Counted from the stretch's first letter, positions 42,101-49,400 are shown. The stretch is DNA of 64,000 nt from Chinchilla lanigera (GCF_000276665.1 NW_004955428.1:24801379-24865378), one strand, 5' to 3'. Numbers and translations: made by a program. Notes: generated by a model not told the origin, from the letters alone.

Positions 42101-45062
42101 ACTCCTTCTTTAAGAACTAGAGATAGTGCGCTGAAACAAAACTGCTCTTCACACTTCGAATCCAAAACTTTCAATGCTAATTCTATACTTATCTATGTCA
42201 TCATACTGTATCTAAAACACACATACACGTGCACATGTACCATATGTATGGTACACCTAAAAGGCACAATGTGATTATGCAAATAAAAAGCACACTTTCA
42301 ATAGAATCATTGTAGAAAACCCAGAGGAAAAATAATAGGGAAACTCACAAAACAGGTCAAGCCAGTATCAAAAGTAAAATCTGGGCAAATCAAAAAACAT
42401 TTCGAAGCTGAGTATGGTGGCAAAAGCCTGCAATCCCAGCACTCAGGAGGATCACTAGTTTGAAGTTAAAATGGACTACACAGTGAGACCCTGTTGCCCC
42501 TCAAAAAAAAAAAAAAAAAATTAAACATAAGAGTAAAATAACACAAGATAGGGAAACTAGACAGTGGACAGAGATCCATGGGAGAAAAGGTGATCTTGGA
42601 CAGCAGGGAAATTTTTTTTCCTCTGCTATTCATCTTAATAAAGAATTAAGTATAAAAAAACCATGAAATGTTATTCTACATGTATAGTGTACTGTTCAAA
42701 TTGTTGCAAGTCAAAAAACTGTGTAAGAACTGGAGAAGGAAAAAGACAATGGAAACACGCCTTAGGTGATTCCTTCTTCAACTGTAGTTGAAGAAAGACT
42801 GCACCAAAACAACCACTGTAAGGGACTGGTGGGGGCTCTAAGCTTGCTGAGCAAAGATTAAAAACATGGAACAAACACAGTGATCTGTGTGTCCTTATAA
42901 ATGATCCCATCAGAGTAAAGACAGACTTGTTTGCCAAGTCCTTTGGAAGCTGCTTCTGCTAAAACCTGAGGTTAGCTGCCTTTAGAAAGGAGAGTAATCC
43001 ATCACAGGGAGACTGTGGCAGAGAATATTTAAGGATTTCACCTCAACTTGGATTAAGTTCCTCAGGGGCTGAGACAAGCTGACGCTAATCCCTGTCCTTT
43101 ACAGCTATCACAGAGTACAACTATGCCGCTGCAGCCTCTGGTGGCTGCATGGATTTAAAATGCAAGCGCTCCATAGGACCCAATCTGGCCATGTCTGTGT
43201 TTCCATATTACCTGAATTGTAATGAAGTGTTCCAGCACAAGTATAACTGATGGTTGTATTAGAAAAAGTCTACAGGTCAGATATCCCAATCACCTAATTA
43301 CCCAATGAGAAAATTCTACCATGGATTGTCCTTCTCTGATACCTATAGGAGAAAACCTTGATGCACCCACCAAGGCCAGGACGGACTTGTTTGTATGCAG
43401 TGCCCAGAGGTGAGAACAGAAACAGTTTCGATAAAGAAAATACTGGAAGAAGCCTTAAGCTTCCATTTAACAGCATCAAAGGCTGAGTCAGCATGAGGTT
43501 GGAAAACCCACTACATTAGTCACGTGTACACCTCCTGCTAGTTTAGGGCACCTAATTAAACCTAGCTAGGATAGAGAACAGAGGAGCAAAGGACTCACTA
43601 GTAGTTCTACCAGCAAAAAGAATTTAGAATTGGCAGCGAACAGATTTTCTTGAAGTAATTAATTCTGTCTTTGAAATTGTACTGGGTCATGATTTATTGG
43701 AAGTAGTAACATTTTTGCTTATTAATTTAAACTAGCTGTATTCCTATCTAAACAGAAGTTACTTGCTACATTTCCATTCTAAGACATAAACTTTCTAATG
43801 ATTTAGACTTCTCAAAGAAGAACATTTCTTTACTTAGTTTATATATTTATTTAAATTTACCCAACAGAGAAACCTGTGACTGTGCTATCTGGGGAGCGGA
43901 GAGAGAGCTCTCTGCATTTAATTAAGAGCCAAATCAATTATACTCATTAAAACTAACCATCTAACTGTACTCTTCTCAGGTACTACAGTTATTACTTAAT
44001 CAAAGGTTATCGACCATTGGGCAGAATGACCTCTCAGTGTGATGGAAACTCATTCAGGGAAAGGATGAATTCCAGGCAGGATAAGATCTCCAAACTAAGG
44101 GAACTTGGGAGGCTCTATGTCCTCACTGCTTCTTAAAGGAGTCTTAGTTAGGAAACAATAATCAATGCTATTTCTTCTGAAAACCAAAAATAACCTTCAT
44201 ATTAAAAAAAAAATGGACTTAAGAGTTCAGCAAACCTTACTTCTGGCAGCGGGCTGGCTGGTTTGGTCAGGATCCCTCCAACATAAACAACGTTGGGCAA
44301 GGTGGGTCTTGGAAACTCCAGCGCCACATCCGTGCACAGCATCCACAGGCTGGAGCCATGGACCAGGTCATACATGGACTTCTCCGGCACCAGCTTGTGC
44401 TTCTGCATTATCCTTTCATATTTGGGAAGAACCAGAAAGCTGACTCCTATTCTGGAAATGAGGTAAACGCCGGTATTTTTCATCCTTTGCAGCAAGTTCA
44501 TGCGATCTGTGAGGAGTGAGTTAAACTCTGGGACATATGCTAAAGGGGCAGGAGCCCCCACCTCGGCAGGATACCAAAGGCCAGTTGAAAATACAGCATA
44601 TTTAACCCCTAAGAGATGAGCTATCACAAATCCACACATGTCATTCGGGTCCACCAACAGCAGGTCAAACTTCTCTTTTTTCAGATTCTGGATTAAGGCT
44701 TGGTTGCCAACAATCATGTCACAGTTCTTAGTGTAATGATCCAGTATGTCAAACAGTTCGATTGCTGTCAATCTCCCAGAGAAAATATTTCGCATTTTGG
44801 ACTGCATGAAAATGTCTGAGGTGGTGCTGTTGAAGATCCCTGGGTAGCGCTGGAGACTGTAGTGATGAGACGGGGCGATGTCTCTGCCTTCTGAGAAGAG
44901 GAACACTGTGCGGTGGCCTCTCTCGTGCAATGCTGTGGCCAACGTCTTGAAAATGTACATATGGCTTTCAAACATAATTGGCGGCACGATGATGATTTTG
45001 GCAGCCCTCGCTATCCCAACAGCACTCCACAGGAGCATGAAATGCACAGTGTAAGACTTCAT
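1706..45062 (-). CDS. UGT8: UGT8, ceramide UDP-galactosyltransferase (complete spliced CDS, 541 aa)
   Basis: The coding sequence is the join of complement 44241-45062, 9850-9992, 8232-8308, 5319-5538 and 1706-2069. The pieces are 822, 143, 77, 220 and 364 bases, totalling 1626, with phases 0, 2, 1 and 2 at the junctions and GT-AG at every intron. The product is 541 residues, the length I know for mammalian UGT8. It transfers galactose from UDP-galactose to ceramide in the ER lumen, giving galactosylceramide for myelin and for sulfatide synthesis. Visible parts are a signal peptide (about 1-20), an acceptor-binding N-terminal half, a UDP-sugar-binding half with WLPQ at 340-343 and SHGG at 357-360, a membrane span at about 472-492, and the tail KKVK (538-541), a dilysine ER-retrieval signal. 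N-glycosylation sequons are at N78, N333 and N442. No frameshift or stop interrupts it. Identity rests on sequence recognition and is very secure. Confidence 0.97.
2180..2405 (-). repeat. MIR SINE, old copy
   Basis: The plus strand shows the antisense MIR layout: a 'ccaggcactgagttacgtgctttaaa'-like block, then 'cccattttaaa', then 'gagaaactaagcaa', ending in a Cys/Ser-rich box 'gctttctatgctaca'. It is heavily diverged. Confidence 0.65.
2432..2607 (+). mobile_element. Composite B1-ID SINE
   Basis: A 7SL-derived B1 left part (cacgg...cccagcactctgggaagctgaggcagg) is followed by an ID-like right part (ggggatgggatgtag...ccctgggttcca). A short A/T linker and a GT repeat follow. B1-ID fusions are known in several rodent lineages. 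Confidence 0.75.
2616..2652. repeat. (GT)n microsatellite
   Basis: An uninterrupted GT run directly behind the A-rich end of a SINE, the usual birthplace of such repeats. Confidence 0.95.
3930..4013 (-). mobile_element. ID-type SINE
   Basis: A leading T run (A tail of the minus copy), 'ggtactggaatcaaactcag' (B-box side), 'gccaggcaggtgctgtgctgctgagctatatccccagcccc' (A-box side). Body length about 75 bp, tRNA-derived. Confidence 0.85.
4131..4205 (+). mobile_element. ID-type SINE, diverged
   Basis: 'gagctggggacggagctcagcggtagagcacttgcc' matches the A-box half of ID. The B-box half is degraded (ccttggccctgcaatcaaaa). Confidence 0.75.
4600..4720 (+). repeat. Probable hAT-type DNA transposon remnant
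   Basis: Begins 'cagtgtttctcaaccagg', the typical start of non-autonomous mammalian hAT elements, with a later 'aatgcaggacaaataaacatcaca' block. The family name and right edge are uncertain. Confidence 0.45.
4925..5065 (+). repeat. MIR SINE, old copy
   Basis: Order of blocks matches MIR: 'ccactgtgggccagttactcagtctgagtctca', then 'atttctaaaatgtagataatgaaag', then 'acaactattaaaatgaaatgaaag'. Confidence 0.65.
5319..5538 (-). CDS. UGT8: UGT8 exon 5 (split codon 348 to split codon 421; UGT signature)
   Basis: This 220-bp exon has acceptor ctctttag (AG at 5539-5540) and donor gtaagg (GT at 5317-5318). It encodes [12 protein letters not shown], the core of the UDP-glycosyltransferase signature (S357-H358-G359-G360), continuing to E367, H370-G-V-P-V-V-G-I-P and L-F-G-D-H-Y-D at 379-385. 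These residues bind the diphosphate and the sugar of UDP-galactose. Where many UGTs end the motif in D-Q, this one has D382-H383-Y-D, as in known UGT8 proteins. The exon ends S-D-P plus two bases of S421. An in-frame extension into intron sequence makes the open frame look longer on the upstream side, but that part is intronic. Confidence 0.96.
6650..6910. other. CpG-retaining patch of unknown origin in intron 4
   Basis: About a dozen CpG dinucleotides occur in roughly 260 bp of an otherwise CpG-poor, AT-rich intron. An open frame crosses it, but it shows no family I recognise and no splice context. It may be a young insertion or a conserved element; neither can be decided from one sequence. 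Confidence 0.35.
7453..7937. repeat. Large imperfect inverted repeat (about 130-bp arms)
   Basis: The arm at about 7453-7582 read forward aligns with the arm at about 7800-7937 read in reverse complement. The best core is perfect over roughly 25-28 bases (caatctt-free block 'atttcaaatctttatttatt' plus 'ggaaaac'), with flanking similarity through 'ggggcctata / atttaaaatttta' and 'ctggaatata'. About 215 bp separate the arms. It could be a non-autonomous DNA transposon with long terminal inverted repeats, or two facing copies of one repeat. Confidence 0.7.
7941..8098 (+). mobile_element. B1 SINE with internal duplication
   Basis: 'tggtagcacacctctgtaat' then 'ccagcacctgggaggctgag' then two similar gag(t/c)-aag-cc units, ending 'cagaccctgtctcaaaacaaac'. 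Directly abuts the right arm of the inverted repeat. Confidence 0.85.
8232..8308 (-). CDS. UGT8: UGT8 exon 4 (split codon 322 to split codon 348)
   Basis: This 77-bp exon has acceptor cgttttag (AG at 8309-8310) and donor gtaagt (GT at 8230-8231). It encodes the rest of R322, then [25 protein letters not shown] and the first base of G348. W340-L-P-Q343 contacts the uracil of UDP-sugar in the family. N333-N-T is a conserved sequon. Incoming phase 2 and outgoing phase 1 agree with both neighbours. The acceptor has a weak polypyrimidine tract, so exon definition may depend on the strong donor. Confidence 0.94.
8855..9095 (+). mobile_element. LINE-1 3' end (truncated)
   Basis: 'caggaaacagggagacagat' then 'cttttgcaaagaaaaaggga', a G/A-rich tract and an end with 'tacggtgcaaatgtgtattaataa'. 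The same order of blocks occurs at 26455-26685, showing a shared L1 3' UTR subfamily. The left limit is uncertain. Confidence 0.65.
9634..9700 (-). mobile_element. ID-type SINE, shortened
   Basis: T run, 'ggtacagggaatcgaacgca', then 'gtgctgctgagccatctccc'. The middle 'cctgcctggcaagc' block is mostly missing. Confidence 0.75.
9850..9992 (-). CDS. UGT8: UGT8 exon 3 (residues 275 to split codon 322)
   Basis: This 143-bp exon lies between acceptor ttgcag (AG at 9993-9994) and donor gtaggt (9848-9849). It begins D-L-Q-R-W-V and runs through F-V-L-V-S-F-G-A-G to L-P-Q-K-V-I-W, with two bases of the R322 codon at its end. The segment is the start of the C-terminal nucleotide-sugar-binding lobe: VLVSFGAG is the family's first Rossmann strand and loop of that lobe. 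It is too short and too strongly bounded by intron sequence to appear as one clear open frame, but the splice sites and family match leave little doubt. The intron before it is about 34 kb. Confidence 0.95.
11930..12130 (+). repeat. Possible old LINE-1 ORF2 fragment
   Basis: 'catcaaaggattaacactaa' and 'acaattcacataaggaaaga' resemble the L1 ORF2 3' region in sense. Strong divergence makes this tentative. Confidence 0.3.
12362..12720 (-). repeat. Old LINE-1 fragment (antisense to plus)
   Basis: The plus strand carries antisense L1 ORF2 landmarks: 'tattcagccagtcttctgag' then 'cactatttattgaat', and 'cagtcccacggatctattcat', corresponding to the reverse of the L1 segment around 'agaccaatggaacaga'. 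Confidence 0.55.
13220..13238 (+). promoter_or_regulatory. CTCF-like motif
   Basis: TGTCCACTAGAGGGCACCA resembles the CTCF core (CCACNAGNGGGC...). It is not inside a SINE I recognise. Binding is untested; single motif hits are common. Confidence 0.45.
14525..14608 (+). mobile_element. ID-type SINE
   Basis: 'tgctggggtgatagctcagc' through 'gcctgcctggcaagcacgag' to 'gtttgattcctggttc' and an A-rich tail. Confidence 0.88.
14672..14718. repeat. Short tandem duplication, period 27-28 bp
   Basis: 'taccaagacagataaccaa' occurs twice in a row, separated by 'gacctatgtc'. Confidence 0.8.
14815..14960 (+). repeat. MIR SINE, old copy
   Basis: 'ccacaacttgctgtgtg' then 'gaggtcaagtttccccagct' then 'gataataaatcacagg' follow the MIR layout. 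Confidence 0.6.
15880..16010. repeat. Ancient interspersed repeat (L2-like)
   Basis: 'cagtacttactgaatctctg', 'ccaggcactaaacgaac' and 'tgtcttcagagaatttacac' match a widespread old mammalian repeat pattern. Related patterns occur at 18560-18680 and 40630-40760. Family name uncertain. Confidence 0.4.
16488..16528. repeat. (AAG)n microsatellite in a purine tract
   Basis: About ten tandem AAG units at the end of an A/G-rich run that begins near 16457. It may have grown from a retroposon tail. Confidence 0.95.
17911..18019 (+). repeat. Left arm of near-perfect 109-bp inverted repeat
   Basis: This segment is identical to the reverse complement of 19375-19483 at 108 of 109 positions; the only difference is G at 17973. 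Similarity stops sharply at both ends. It contains the palindrome GCCCATGGGC (17941-17950) and a gatgct/agcatc stem (17953-17958 with 17990-17995). I do not recognise it as any SINE, LTR or snoRNA. Confidence 0.9.
19375..19483 (-). repeat. Right arm of near-perfect 109-bp inverted repeat
   Basis: Reverse-complement partner of 17911-18019, with 1355 bp between the arms. An open frame runs through it on the plus strand, but the matching frame is not flanked by comparable coding context at the other copy. Confidence 0.9.
20030..20460 (+). repeat. Probable L2 LINE 3' region
   Basis: Pyrimidine-rich coding-like sequence with 'acagggccttcacagtc', 'atttattctttatttctcca', 'aactataaattccttaaatt' and an end 'tcaataaacattcattgaca' follow the order of the L2 3' end. 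Confidence 0.55.
20648..20798 (+). mobile_element. B1 SINE with internal duplication
   Basis: 'aggcatggtggtgcacgcct' then 'gtaatcccagcactcaggag', two related gaggc/aaggcc units and 'cagtgagaccgtgatttca' with an interrupted A tail. Confidence 0.92.
23600..23795 (+). repeat. MIR SINE, old copy
   Basis: 'gggcctcagctcctccttgg' then 'gaaaatggaggtagtcctta' then 'cctaaatgagctgatttgtg' and 'agtattattatta' match MIR in sense. Confidence 0.75.
25778..25862. repeat. Imperfect tandem duplication, period 47 bp
   Basis: 'ctaactattaaccggataac' followed by 'tacacattta' and, 47 bp on, 'gtaactattaacctggtaac' followed by 'tacacattag'. Confidence 0.8.
26187..26221. repeat. Perfect 14-bp hairpin with 7-base loop
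   Basis: attttgctttcgga (26187-26200), loop attctac, then tccgaaagcaaaat (26208-26221), an exact reverse complement. Each arm keeps a CpG. It has no T run expected of an RNA polymerase III terminator and belongs to no repeat I recognise. Confidence 0.9.
26455..26685 (+). mobile_element. LINE-1 3' end (truncated)
   Basis: 'caggaaacagggagataaat'-like block, 'cttttgcaaaaagggaaggg', 'gaccaagagatggggggata' and an end 'aaacatatactaataaaatt'. It is parallel to the copy at 8855-9095. Confidence 0.7.
26860..26982 (+). mobile_element. B1 SINE without internal duplication
   Basis: 'agccaggcacagtggcgcat' to 'caagaccagcctgaattgca' and 'agcaagaccctgtctcaaaa'. About 30 bp shorter than the duplicated B1 copies. 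Confidence 0.9.
29095..29305 (+). repeat. Possible L2 LINE 3' end
   Basis: 'gagattccttgagggcaaaa' and a terminal 'catatatttgttatatcaag', then 'aaataaatga', fit the L2 3' terminus. Confidence 0.5.
30419..30477. repeat. (TA)n(CA)n microsatellite
   Basis: A TA run passes into CA repeats with a few A and G interruptions. Confidence 0.93.
32355..32550 (+). mobile_element. LINE-1 3' end (truncated), first of two in tandem
   Basis: A long G/A-rich tract (gaggag/gaagaa) is followed by 'gatctatgtgttttgtgcat' and 'caaaataaatccattaactg'. The G/A tract gives open frames on both strands that are not genes. Confidence 0.6.
32566..32800 (+). mobile_element. LINE-1 3' end (truncated), second of two in tandem
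   Basis: 'cagtatcacatgtctgtcat' then 'atgtggactac' is the conserved L1 block before the 3' UTR. A G-rich tract and 'gccacaatgaaatccattaa' with 'atgcactaataaaaa' follow. Confidence 0.75.
32895..33005 (-). repeat. Possible MIR SINE, old copy
   Basis: 'aagaaatgaaggcccagaaa' then 'ggtaaagtgatcttccccag' resemble the antisense MIR middle block. Confidence 0.5.
33500..34170 (+). repeat. Probable L2 LINE 3' region
   Basis: 'ctggctgctccacactcttc' then 'aggcacctctctggtcaccc', 'catctcactaatttgtttac' and 'atctttatttccactcctct' follow L2 order. Left edge uncertain. Short open frames here derive from this remnant. Confidence 0.5.
35011..35087 (-). mobile_element. ID-like SINE, diverged
   Basis: 'gtggtactgcagatggaacc' then 'cagggcctcacacactcagg', 'caagtactctctcactgagc' and 'tatagccccagccc'. 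Lacks the 'gcctggcaagcgc' subfamily block. Confidence 0.8.
35302..35395 (-). mobile_element. ID-type SINE, young, with 15-bp target duplication
   Basis: T run, 'ggtttttctccggtaccagg', then 'gccaggcaggcgc' and 'gctgagctaaatccccagcc'. It is flanked by exact direct repeats ggttcctacacatag at 35287-35301 and 35396-35410. Confidence 0.95.
35473..35842 (+). mobile_element. MaLR-type LTR (370 bp)
   Basis: Starts tgttatggtttgtgtctg and ends aactaagaca, the ERVL-MaLR termini. The body has the usual 'catgaactgttgccctctgc' block, an 'attaaatacacatttcc' poly(A) region and 'gtattttgtctcagcaagaa'. Flanks gaagt and gaggt could be a mutated 5-bp target duplication, which would make it a solo LTR. Old retroviral-like copy without coding capacity. 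Confidence 0.85.
36188..36490 (+). repeat. MER5-like hAT element split by a B1 insertion
   Basis: 'caacagttctcaaagtgtaa' and 'ctggt' (to about 36218) continue at about 36380 with 'gctggtccttgggccaacag' and 'tccatcccagacctaag'. The gap is filled by the B1 at 36219-36375. Confidence 0.65.
36219..36375 (+). mobile_element. B1 SINE with internal duplication
   Basis: 'ttgagtgtggtggcttaagc', 'ctgtaatcctagcacttggg', two related gaggcc/aaggcc units and an A/C tail. It sits inside an older hAT element. Confidence 0.9.
37010..37800 (+). mobile_element. Possible ERV LTR (non-MaLR), old
   Basis: A TATA-like 'ttataaaagttcatataacc' is followed by 'gttactccgggtaac', 'ctggctcagaataaactatt' as a poly(A) signal region and 'gagaccctctcggttgagag'. 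This resembles an LTR promoter-to-U5 layout. Edges and family uncertain, and no coding remnant was seen. Confidence 0.4.
37855..38048 (+). mobile_element. Composite B1-ID SINE, diverged
   Basis: B1-like 'actgggtatggtcacctata' and 'tttgtctcaaaatattttaa' lead into ID-like 'ggctggggatggagctcag' and 'gttcaacccccagtac', with a CA-rich tail. Confidence 0.7.
38082..38451 (+). mobile_element. MaLR-type LTR (370 bp), second copy
   Basis: Starts tgttatggcttgtgtctg and ends aaccaagaca. It is the same length and direction as 35473-35842 and differs from it at very roughly 15 percent of positions by eye. It keeps 'gctaaataaacccttcc' as the poly(A) region. Confidence 0.85.
38540..38622 (+). mobile_element. 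ID-type SINE
   Basis: 'caagggatacagctcagggg' through 'cctgcttggcaagtgcaagg' to 'gagttcaattccccatacc' and an A tail. Confidence 0.9.
39490..39615 (-). mobile_element. B1 SINE, no internal duplication
   Basis: The plus strand shows antisense B1: 'ttgagagaggacctcactgc', 'gccttctgagtgctgggatt' and 'gtgtgccaccacgcccagcc'. Confidence 0.88.
42405..42522 (+). mobile_element. B1 SINE, shortened
   Basis: 'gctgagtatggtggcaaaag', 'cctgcaatcccagcactcag', a deletion of 'gctgaggcag', then 'cacagtgagaccctgtt' and an 18-base A tail. Confidence 0.85.
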
Positions 45063-45064
45063 AG
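44241..45064 (-). CDS. UGT8: UGT8 exon 2 (first coding exon, residues 1-274)
   Basis: The acceptor reads ttacag just right of 45064 and the ATG (45060-45062) follows after only two bases, so nearly all of the 5' UTR must lie in an upstream exon. An open frame continues upstream into the intron, but the start MKSYTV matches the family and begins the signal peptide (hydrophobic to about residue 20). This exon carries the N-terminal acceptor-binding domain. By analogy with other UGTs, H34 in FESH is the likely catalytic base and D138 in LLLVDPND its partner; that assignment is inference. The sequon N78-S-T is present. The exon ends CCAGAA followed by gtaagg (donor at 44239-44240), after P-L-P-E274, in phase 0. 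One exon coding for about half of the protein is typical of UGT8. Confidence 0.96.
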
Positions 45065-46914
45065 CTGTAATGACAACCAGAAAACAACTTAAAACTGAAT
45101 ACAACGCTGACCATTCAAAACAATCCCAAGCCTTACTGTGCAAAATACCCAATGCTGCAACACTTTCAGAAATTATCCTAATGTGTTCTAATTAAACCTT
45201 TATTTCTGAAAGTTAAACTACTTAGAGTAAGAAGCACAGTCAATTGTAAAGAAATTGTTAAAAATGGATAAGTGTGGAAGCACATAACTGCATTGATAAT
45301 TGATTTTAAGATGTGAAATAAAATTTCTATAAAGTTGAATGACACATGGTACCTCTTCTTTCAATAGTATCTATAAAAAAGTACGAAACATTTCATCTCT
45401 TAAATGAACATCAATATTCATTCCAAGAAGAACTAAGGTTTTGGATTTCCAGTTATATCAGTGCACACATCTCTTAAATCATTTTATTTCAATTACATTC
45501 CCAAACATCATCAAAGCATACCAAAGGGAGTATGCCCTAGAAGGTAATTCATTTATGTAGTAGTTCAGTAATTCTACAGAACAGACTATTTACCTCATAG
45601 GAAAAATGACCTTTAGCATGTATTCCCCTTTACTGAATAAATACAAGTATTCTGGCAGGCTGTGTATGTGCAGTCTATACCAATTTGCTGATGAATCTCA
45701 GGACAGTGCTTAAGACAGAAATGTTTAATAGAAAAGTTCAAGAAGAACTGCATATTGAAGAAGTGACCGATAAATGAATACATACCCGACTACACTTCCT
45801 ACATTGGACCTCTCTACCTCTGGTGCCAAAGGCAAGTCAGACGACTCCTGTACACTGAATAGTACCTCTCCTATCTTTCATGTCAATCTATTACATGTAA
45901 AGTAGCCCTCCACTGTACTTGCAGAAATAACCACACTAAATATAGGGGCCAGAGTGCAACACCCGCTAACCTACTCAGCGTAATTCACACTTGGACTCTA
46001 AATTAAACTACAAATAGCAAACAGAGAAAAGATTTATACAATTGGGTGTATGAACACGAGGCATTTTCACTGCAGTGCAAACCAGATTTATATATATATA
46101 TCACCAATAGGACATATTTTCACTCATCCCATGTATTAATACTTGTTCTAATTCCCACAATCTAAATAAATATAATTTCAACAACTATACCTTCTCAACA
46201 TTCAAATGCTATAAATAACCTAAAGCCAGAAAACTAACAGCAGGCAAATGATGGATTCTTCAAGATTAAAATTCATTATATTTCCAGATGTTTTTAATCT
46301 TCTTTTCCTCCCAGGAGAAATAAAATGCACATTATAAACATATAAGGTTAAGAGTTGCTTGAATTGTCACAACAGCTTTAAAAATAAATAAATCTGGATA
46401 AGATATTCTCTAGCAATGTTTACAACTTTAAGGTCAATGAAGGAAGATAATTAAATAGTCGATCTCAGACTGTTAGCATCCCAGGCATTTCCAGTACTGC
46501 CTCACCAATGTGTCTCTCTGATACAACCTTCTTATAGTCCTGAGAAAGGAGTAAAAACCAGAGATTTTATATGTTATGAATTCCAGGAATGAGATTTATG
46601 CAAAAACAGGCATTCCAGCAGCTACTGTCTTCCACTGCCTGCTTCCAAGAAGATATACTTAATGCTGGACCAAAGGTAGGAGACTACTGTCCCTCTAGGT
46701 TTTGTATCTAGCCAAGTGGGGCTCTCTGGCCATAGTTATAACAAGTATGTTATCAAAAATAACTAGAAGCAAAATGTAAGTCAGTAGTAGGGGGACAAAT
46801 CCTTTCACTGTTTCTTATTCTTCCTTTTTTATCTCTTTATTTCAGTAATTACCCAAAGTAAAAAGTAACCACAAAAAATTTTTCTGTTTGCAGTGAACAA
46901 GTGTTGATGTTCTA

Positions 46915-47110
46915 GAATAGCACTGTCCACTAGAACTTTCTGTGATGATGAAAATGTTGCATTTCCTTGCTTTCCAAATGGCATCCCTTACACAGGTGCG
47001 AATACTGAGAAGTGAAACATGGCTAGTGTGACTGAAGAACTGAAAGGTAAATTTTATTTAATTTAGCTGTATGTGGCTAGTGACTACGATATTAGAATAG
47101 TTTACAAAGT
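46915..47110 (+). repeat. Probable hAT-type DNA transposon remnant
   Basis: 'atagcactgtccactagaac' at one end and 'gtatgtggctagtgactacg' at the other match the two ends of a common mammalian non-autonomous hAT element. Family name uncertain. Confidence 0.6.
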
Positions 47111-47269
47111 ACACAACAAATTCTCTACACAGATTCCAAAAGTCACTATTCAGAAATACCAATATTCTTGTGGCAAAAAGCCTTCTAAAAATGTCAGTTA
47201 TCATCAGCTAAGTTAGATAGAAACATTATAGGCAGTCAGACAGGGCTAGGGCCTCGAGTTAGTGCAGAA

Positions 47270-47815
47270 AATGAAAATATATTATAACTGTGCATGGAGG
47301 CGCACCCACTAAAGGTCATGCCTCAAGATAAAGACAGAATGACTAGGCCTGTGTGCCTCCCCAAGGGATAAGCAATGTACTTGCAACTGGTATCACCTGG
47401 TCCAATAAATTCTAGATAGACATCAGTCACCGGGGTGGTGACCAGGACCTCTTGACTCATCTCTTCCAAAAAAAAAAGGTCCTTGTTTTCTTTCCATATA
47501 CATTTGCTCTGGGACTTGCTTCCCTCAATGTTACCTCAGTGGCTATACCTGTAATTTTATTGGTTGATCATAATTTTGTCCCATGTTGTACCCACCTCAT
47601 GATTTTGCACCCACTTTGTGATTTTGCTCTATCAAACCAACTCCCTTTGAGAAGTGGACTCACTGGCAACCCACTTGGGCCCCCTCTTGTCTCTCTGTCT
47701 CTCTGGAGTTTTCTCTCCTTCAGTAAAATTTCCTATTCTTAACTTTTCTGTTGTTCCTTAGAATGCCAATTTTGGGGAACACAACCTTGGTGTATTGGAC
47801 ATCCAGCAGATTTGG
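47270..47815 (+). mobile_element. Possible ERV LTR, old
   Basis: Toward the 3' end 'tctccttcagtaaaatttcc' is followed by 'tattcttaacttttctgttg', a typical poly(A)/U5 layout. Upstream are 'cacctcatgattttgcaccc' and its near repeat 'ccactttgtgattttgctct'. Edges uncertain; no coding remnant seen. Confidence 0.4.
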
Positions 47816-48104
47816 GGTTATAATATTTCTCTTCTATCATTTGGAGGTCCTATATCAAAATGGCTTCATCATACTGATCATCAACAAAACAGCATCATTT
47901 TTACAGTCTCATTATTCTACTATTCAAGTAAAAAGTCAATTATGAAAGAGTATGATAGCATTTTAATATAAACATCATAAACCCCATCTTGCTGAATTAA
48001 AGAATGACTAGTAGATCGCTGTTAGTTCAGAATGTATATCTATTGGAAAAATGATTTTATGACATACTATATTATACCATACCCTAATTTTAATGATGAC
48101 TTTT

Positions 48105-48301
48105 CTATGGTGCTGGGATTGAAACCAAGGGTTCACGCGTGCTAGGCAAGTGCTCTATCAAGCTACAGCTATATGCAAAACTCTTTTTAGCTTTACCACA
48201 GAGTCTTGCAAGTTGACCGATTCACGCTGAACTTGAGATCTCCTCCATCAGCCTCAGGACTGAGTAGGTGGGATGACAGGCATGGACCACTGTGTGTGGC
48301 T
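48105..48301 (-). mobile_element. Composite B1-ID SINE
   Basis: The plus strand reads antisense ID (ggtgctgggattgaaaccaa, gctaggcaagtgctctatca), then antisense B1 (cagcctcaggactgagtagg, atgacaggcatggaccactg). On the minus strand the order is B1 then ID. Confidence 0.75.
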
Positions 48302-49400
48302 TAATGTTGCCTTTAAACCTAAACTGGGGATTATTTACAAAACAGAATATGGTACCAAAATGTCTTACCCAAATATGACCACTTAGAATTCTGTGTTCAT
48401 CAAAATACCCAAGTAAGTATCAACTGACTTATAAATGGGGATTGATACCACATGAGTATTTCAAAATGACATTTTAAATATCAAGAATAATATTTTTTAT
48501 ACAAGGTTAAAAAAAAGGTTTTTTCCATAATTACACTATAACAGGATTCGAGGGAGTTTTGAATGCAGTGTCACCCAAGCAGTCAACCAAAGCGTGACTG
48601 CTCTTATTAATGGTTTTCTAGTTCTGGGAACAGAATAAAAATTCCCCTTTGAGATCTATTATTTAACATAATTCTGAATGTTCAAGCATGTAACAGAAAA
48701 TAAATAAGGTATATAAAGCTTAGAAAGAAGGAAACAAAAATAAAATGTACTGAGACTAATAGCATTTTCTTCATAGAAAACAGACTAACAGGAAGGTCAA
48801 AATGAGTCCCATCTAACACACAAATATTTAGTTTCGAACCCAAAGCTGCTCTAAAATATAAAGGTCATTAATTTTTTAAAATGTATTATGTAAGCATTCC
48901 ATAATATATATCTTAGTTTAATAATTATCTTATATATGATAATTATATAATACATAATTTATTATAATCATGTAAGAAAATGATTTTGTATACTGTTATT
49001 ATATTAGCCCTTAATATTATTTATATATAAAGTAACCTGAAAAAATTTTAATTTTAATGAAAAGAAAATAAACTATGCCAAAAATATTAAAATACAATAT
49101 GTGAACTGTGCTGTTTAGAAAAATAAAGTGTATAATTCAGTCCAAACCAGATTATAGCCTCTAGCTAGCTTAATGACAGAGGTTCTCTGTAGAATTGTTT
49201 CCCTGGCTTTTACTATTGCATGGCAGCAATAAGACAAGCATTTAAATATATCAATCACAAGCATCACCAGTGGTCGGCCCTGATACTATACCAAACTGTT
49301 AAACAGCATCTCTCCTCAACATATTCTATTAGTAAGCCTTGGAATAAGTAAATATAAACCCAGGAAAATAAATACCAATTAGGTGTCATTACTAGTGCTT

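Larger units (their letters stand above)
9993..44240 (-). other. UGT8: UGT8 intron 2 (34,248 bp)
   Basis: The largest intron. Besides the repeats listed separately, these stretches hold no gene I can support: 9993-11900 (GC-richer around 10420-10890, then AT-rich), 13240-14500 (unique-looking, GC-richer at 13640-13830 and 14080-14390), 15000-16480, 16530-17900, 21000-23590, 23800-26180, 27000-29090, 29310-30400, 30480-32350, 39620-42400 and 42530-44240. 16020-16260 has a GC-box-like cccgccccc and ends near aataaatttt, possibly an LTR fragment, but this is weak. Short open frames in these areas have no support as exons. Confidence 0.9.

Noticed and set aside
45063..45152. In-frame upstream ATG that would add 30 residues to UGT8
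   Set aside because: A good acceptor lies two bases before MKSYTV, the known family start, and the extra residues are intron sequence without a matching family extension.
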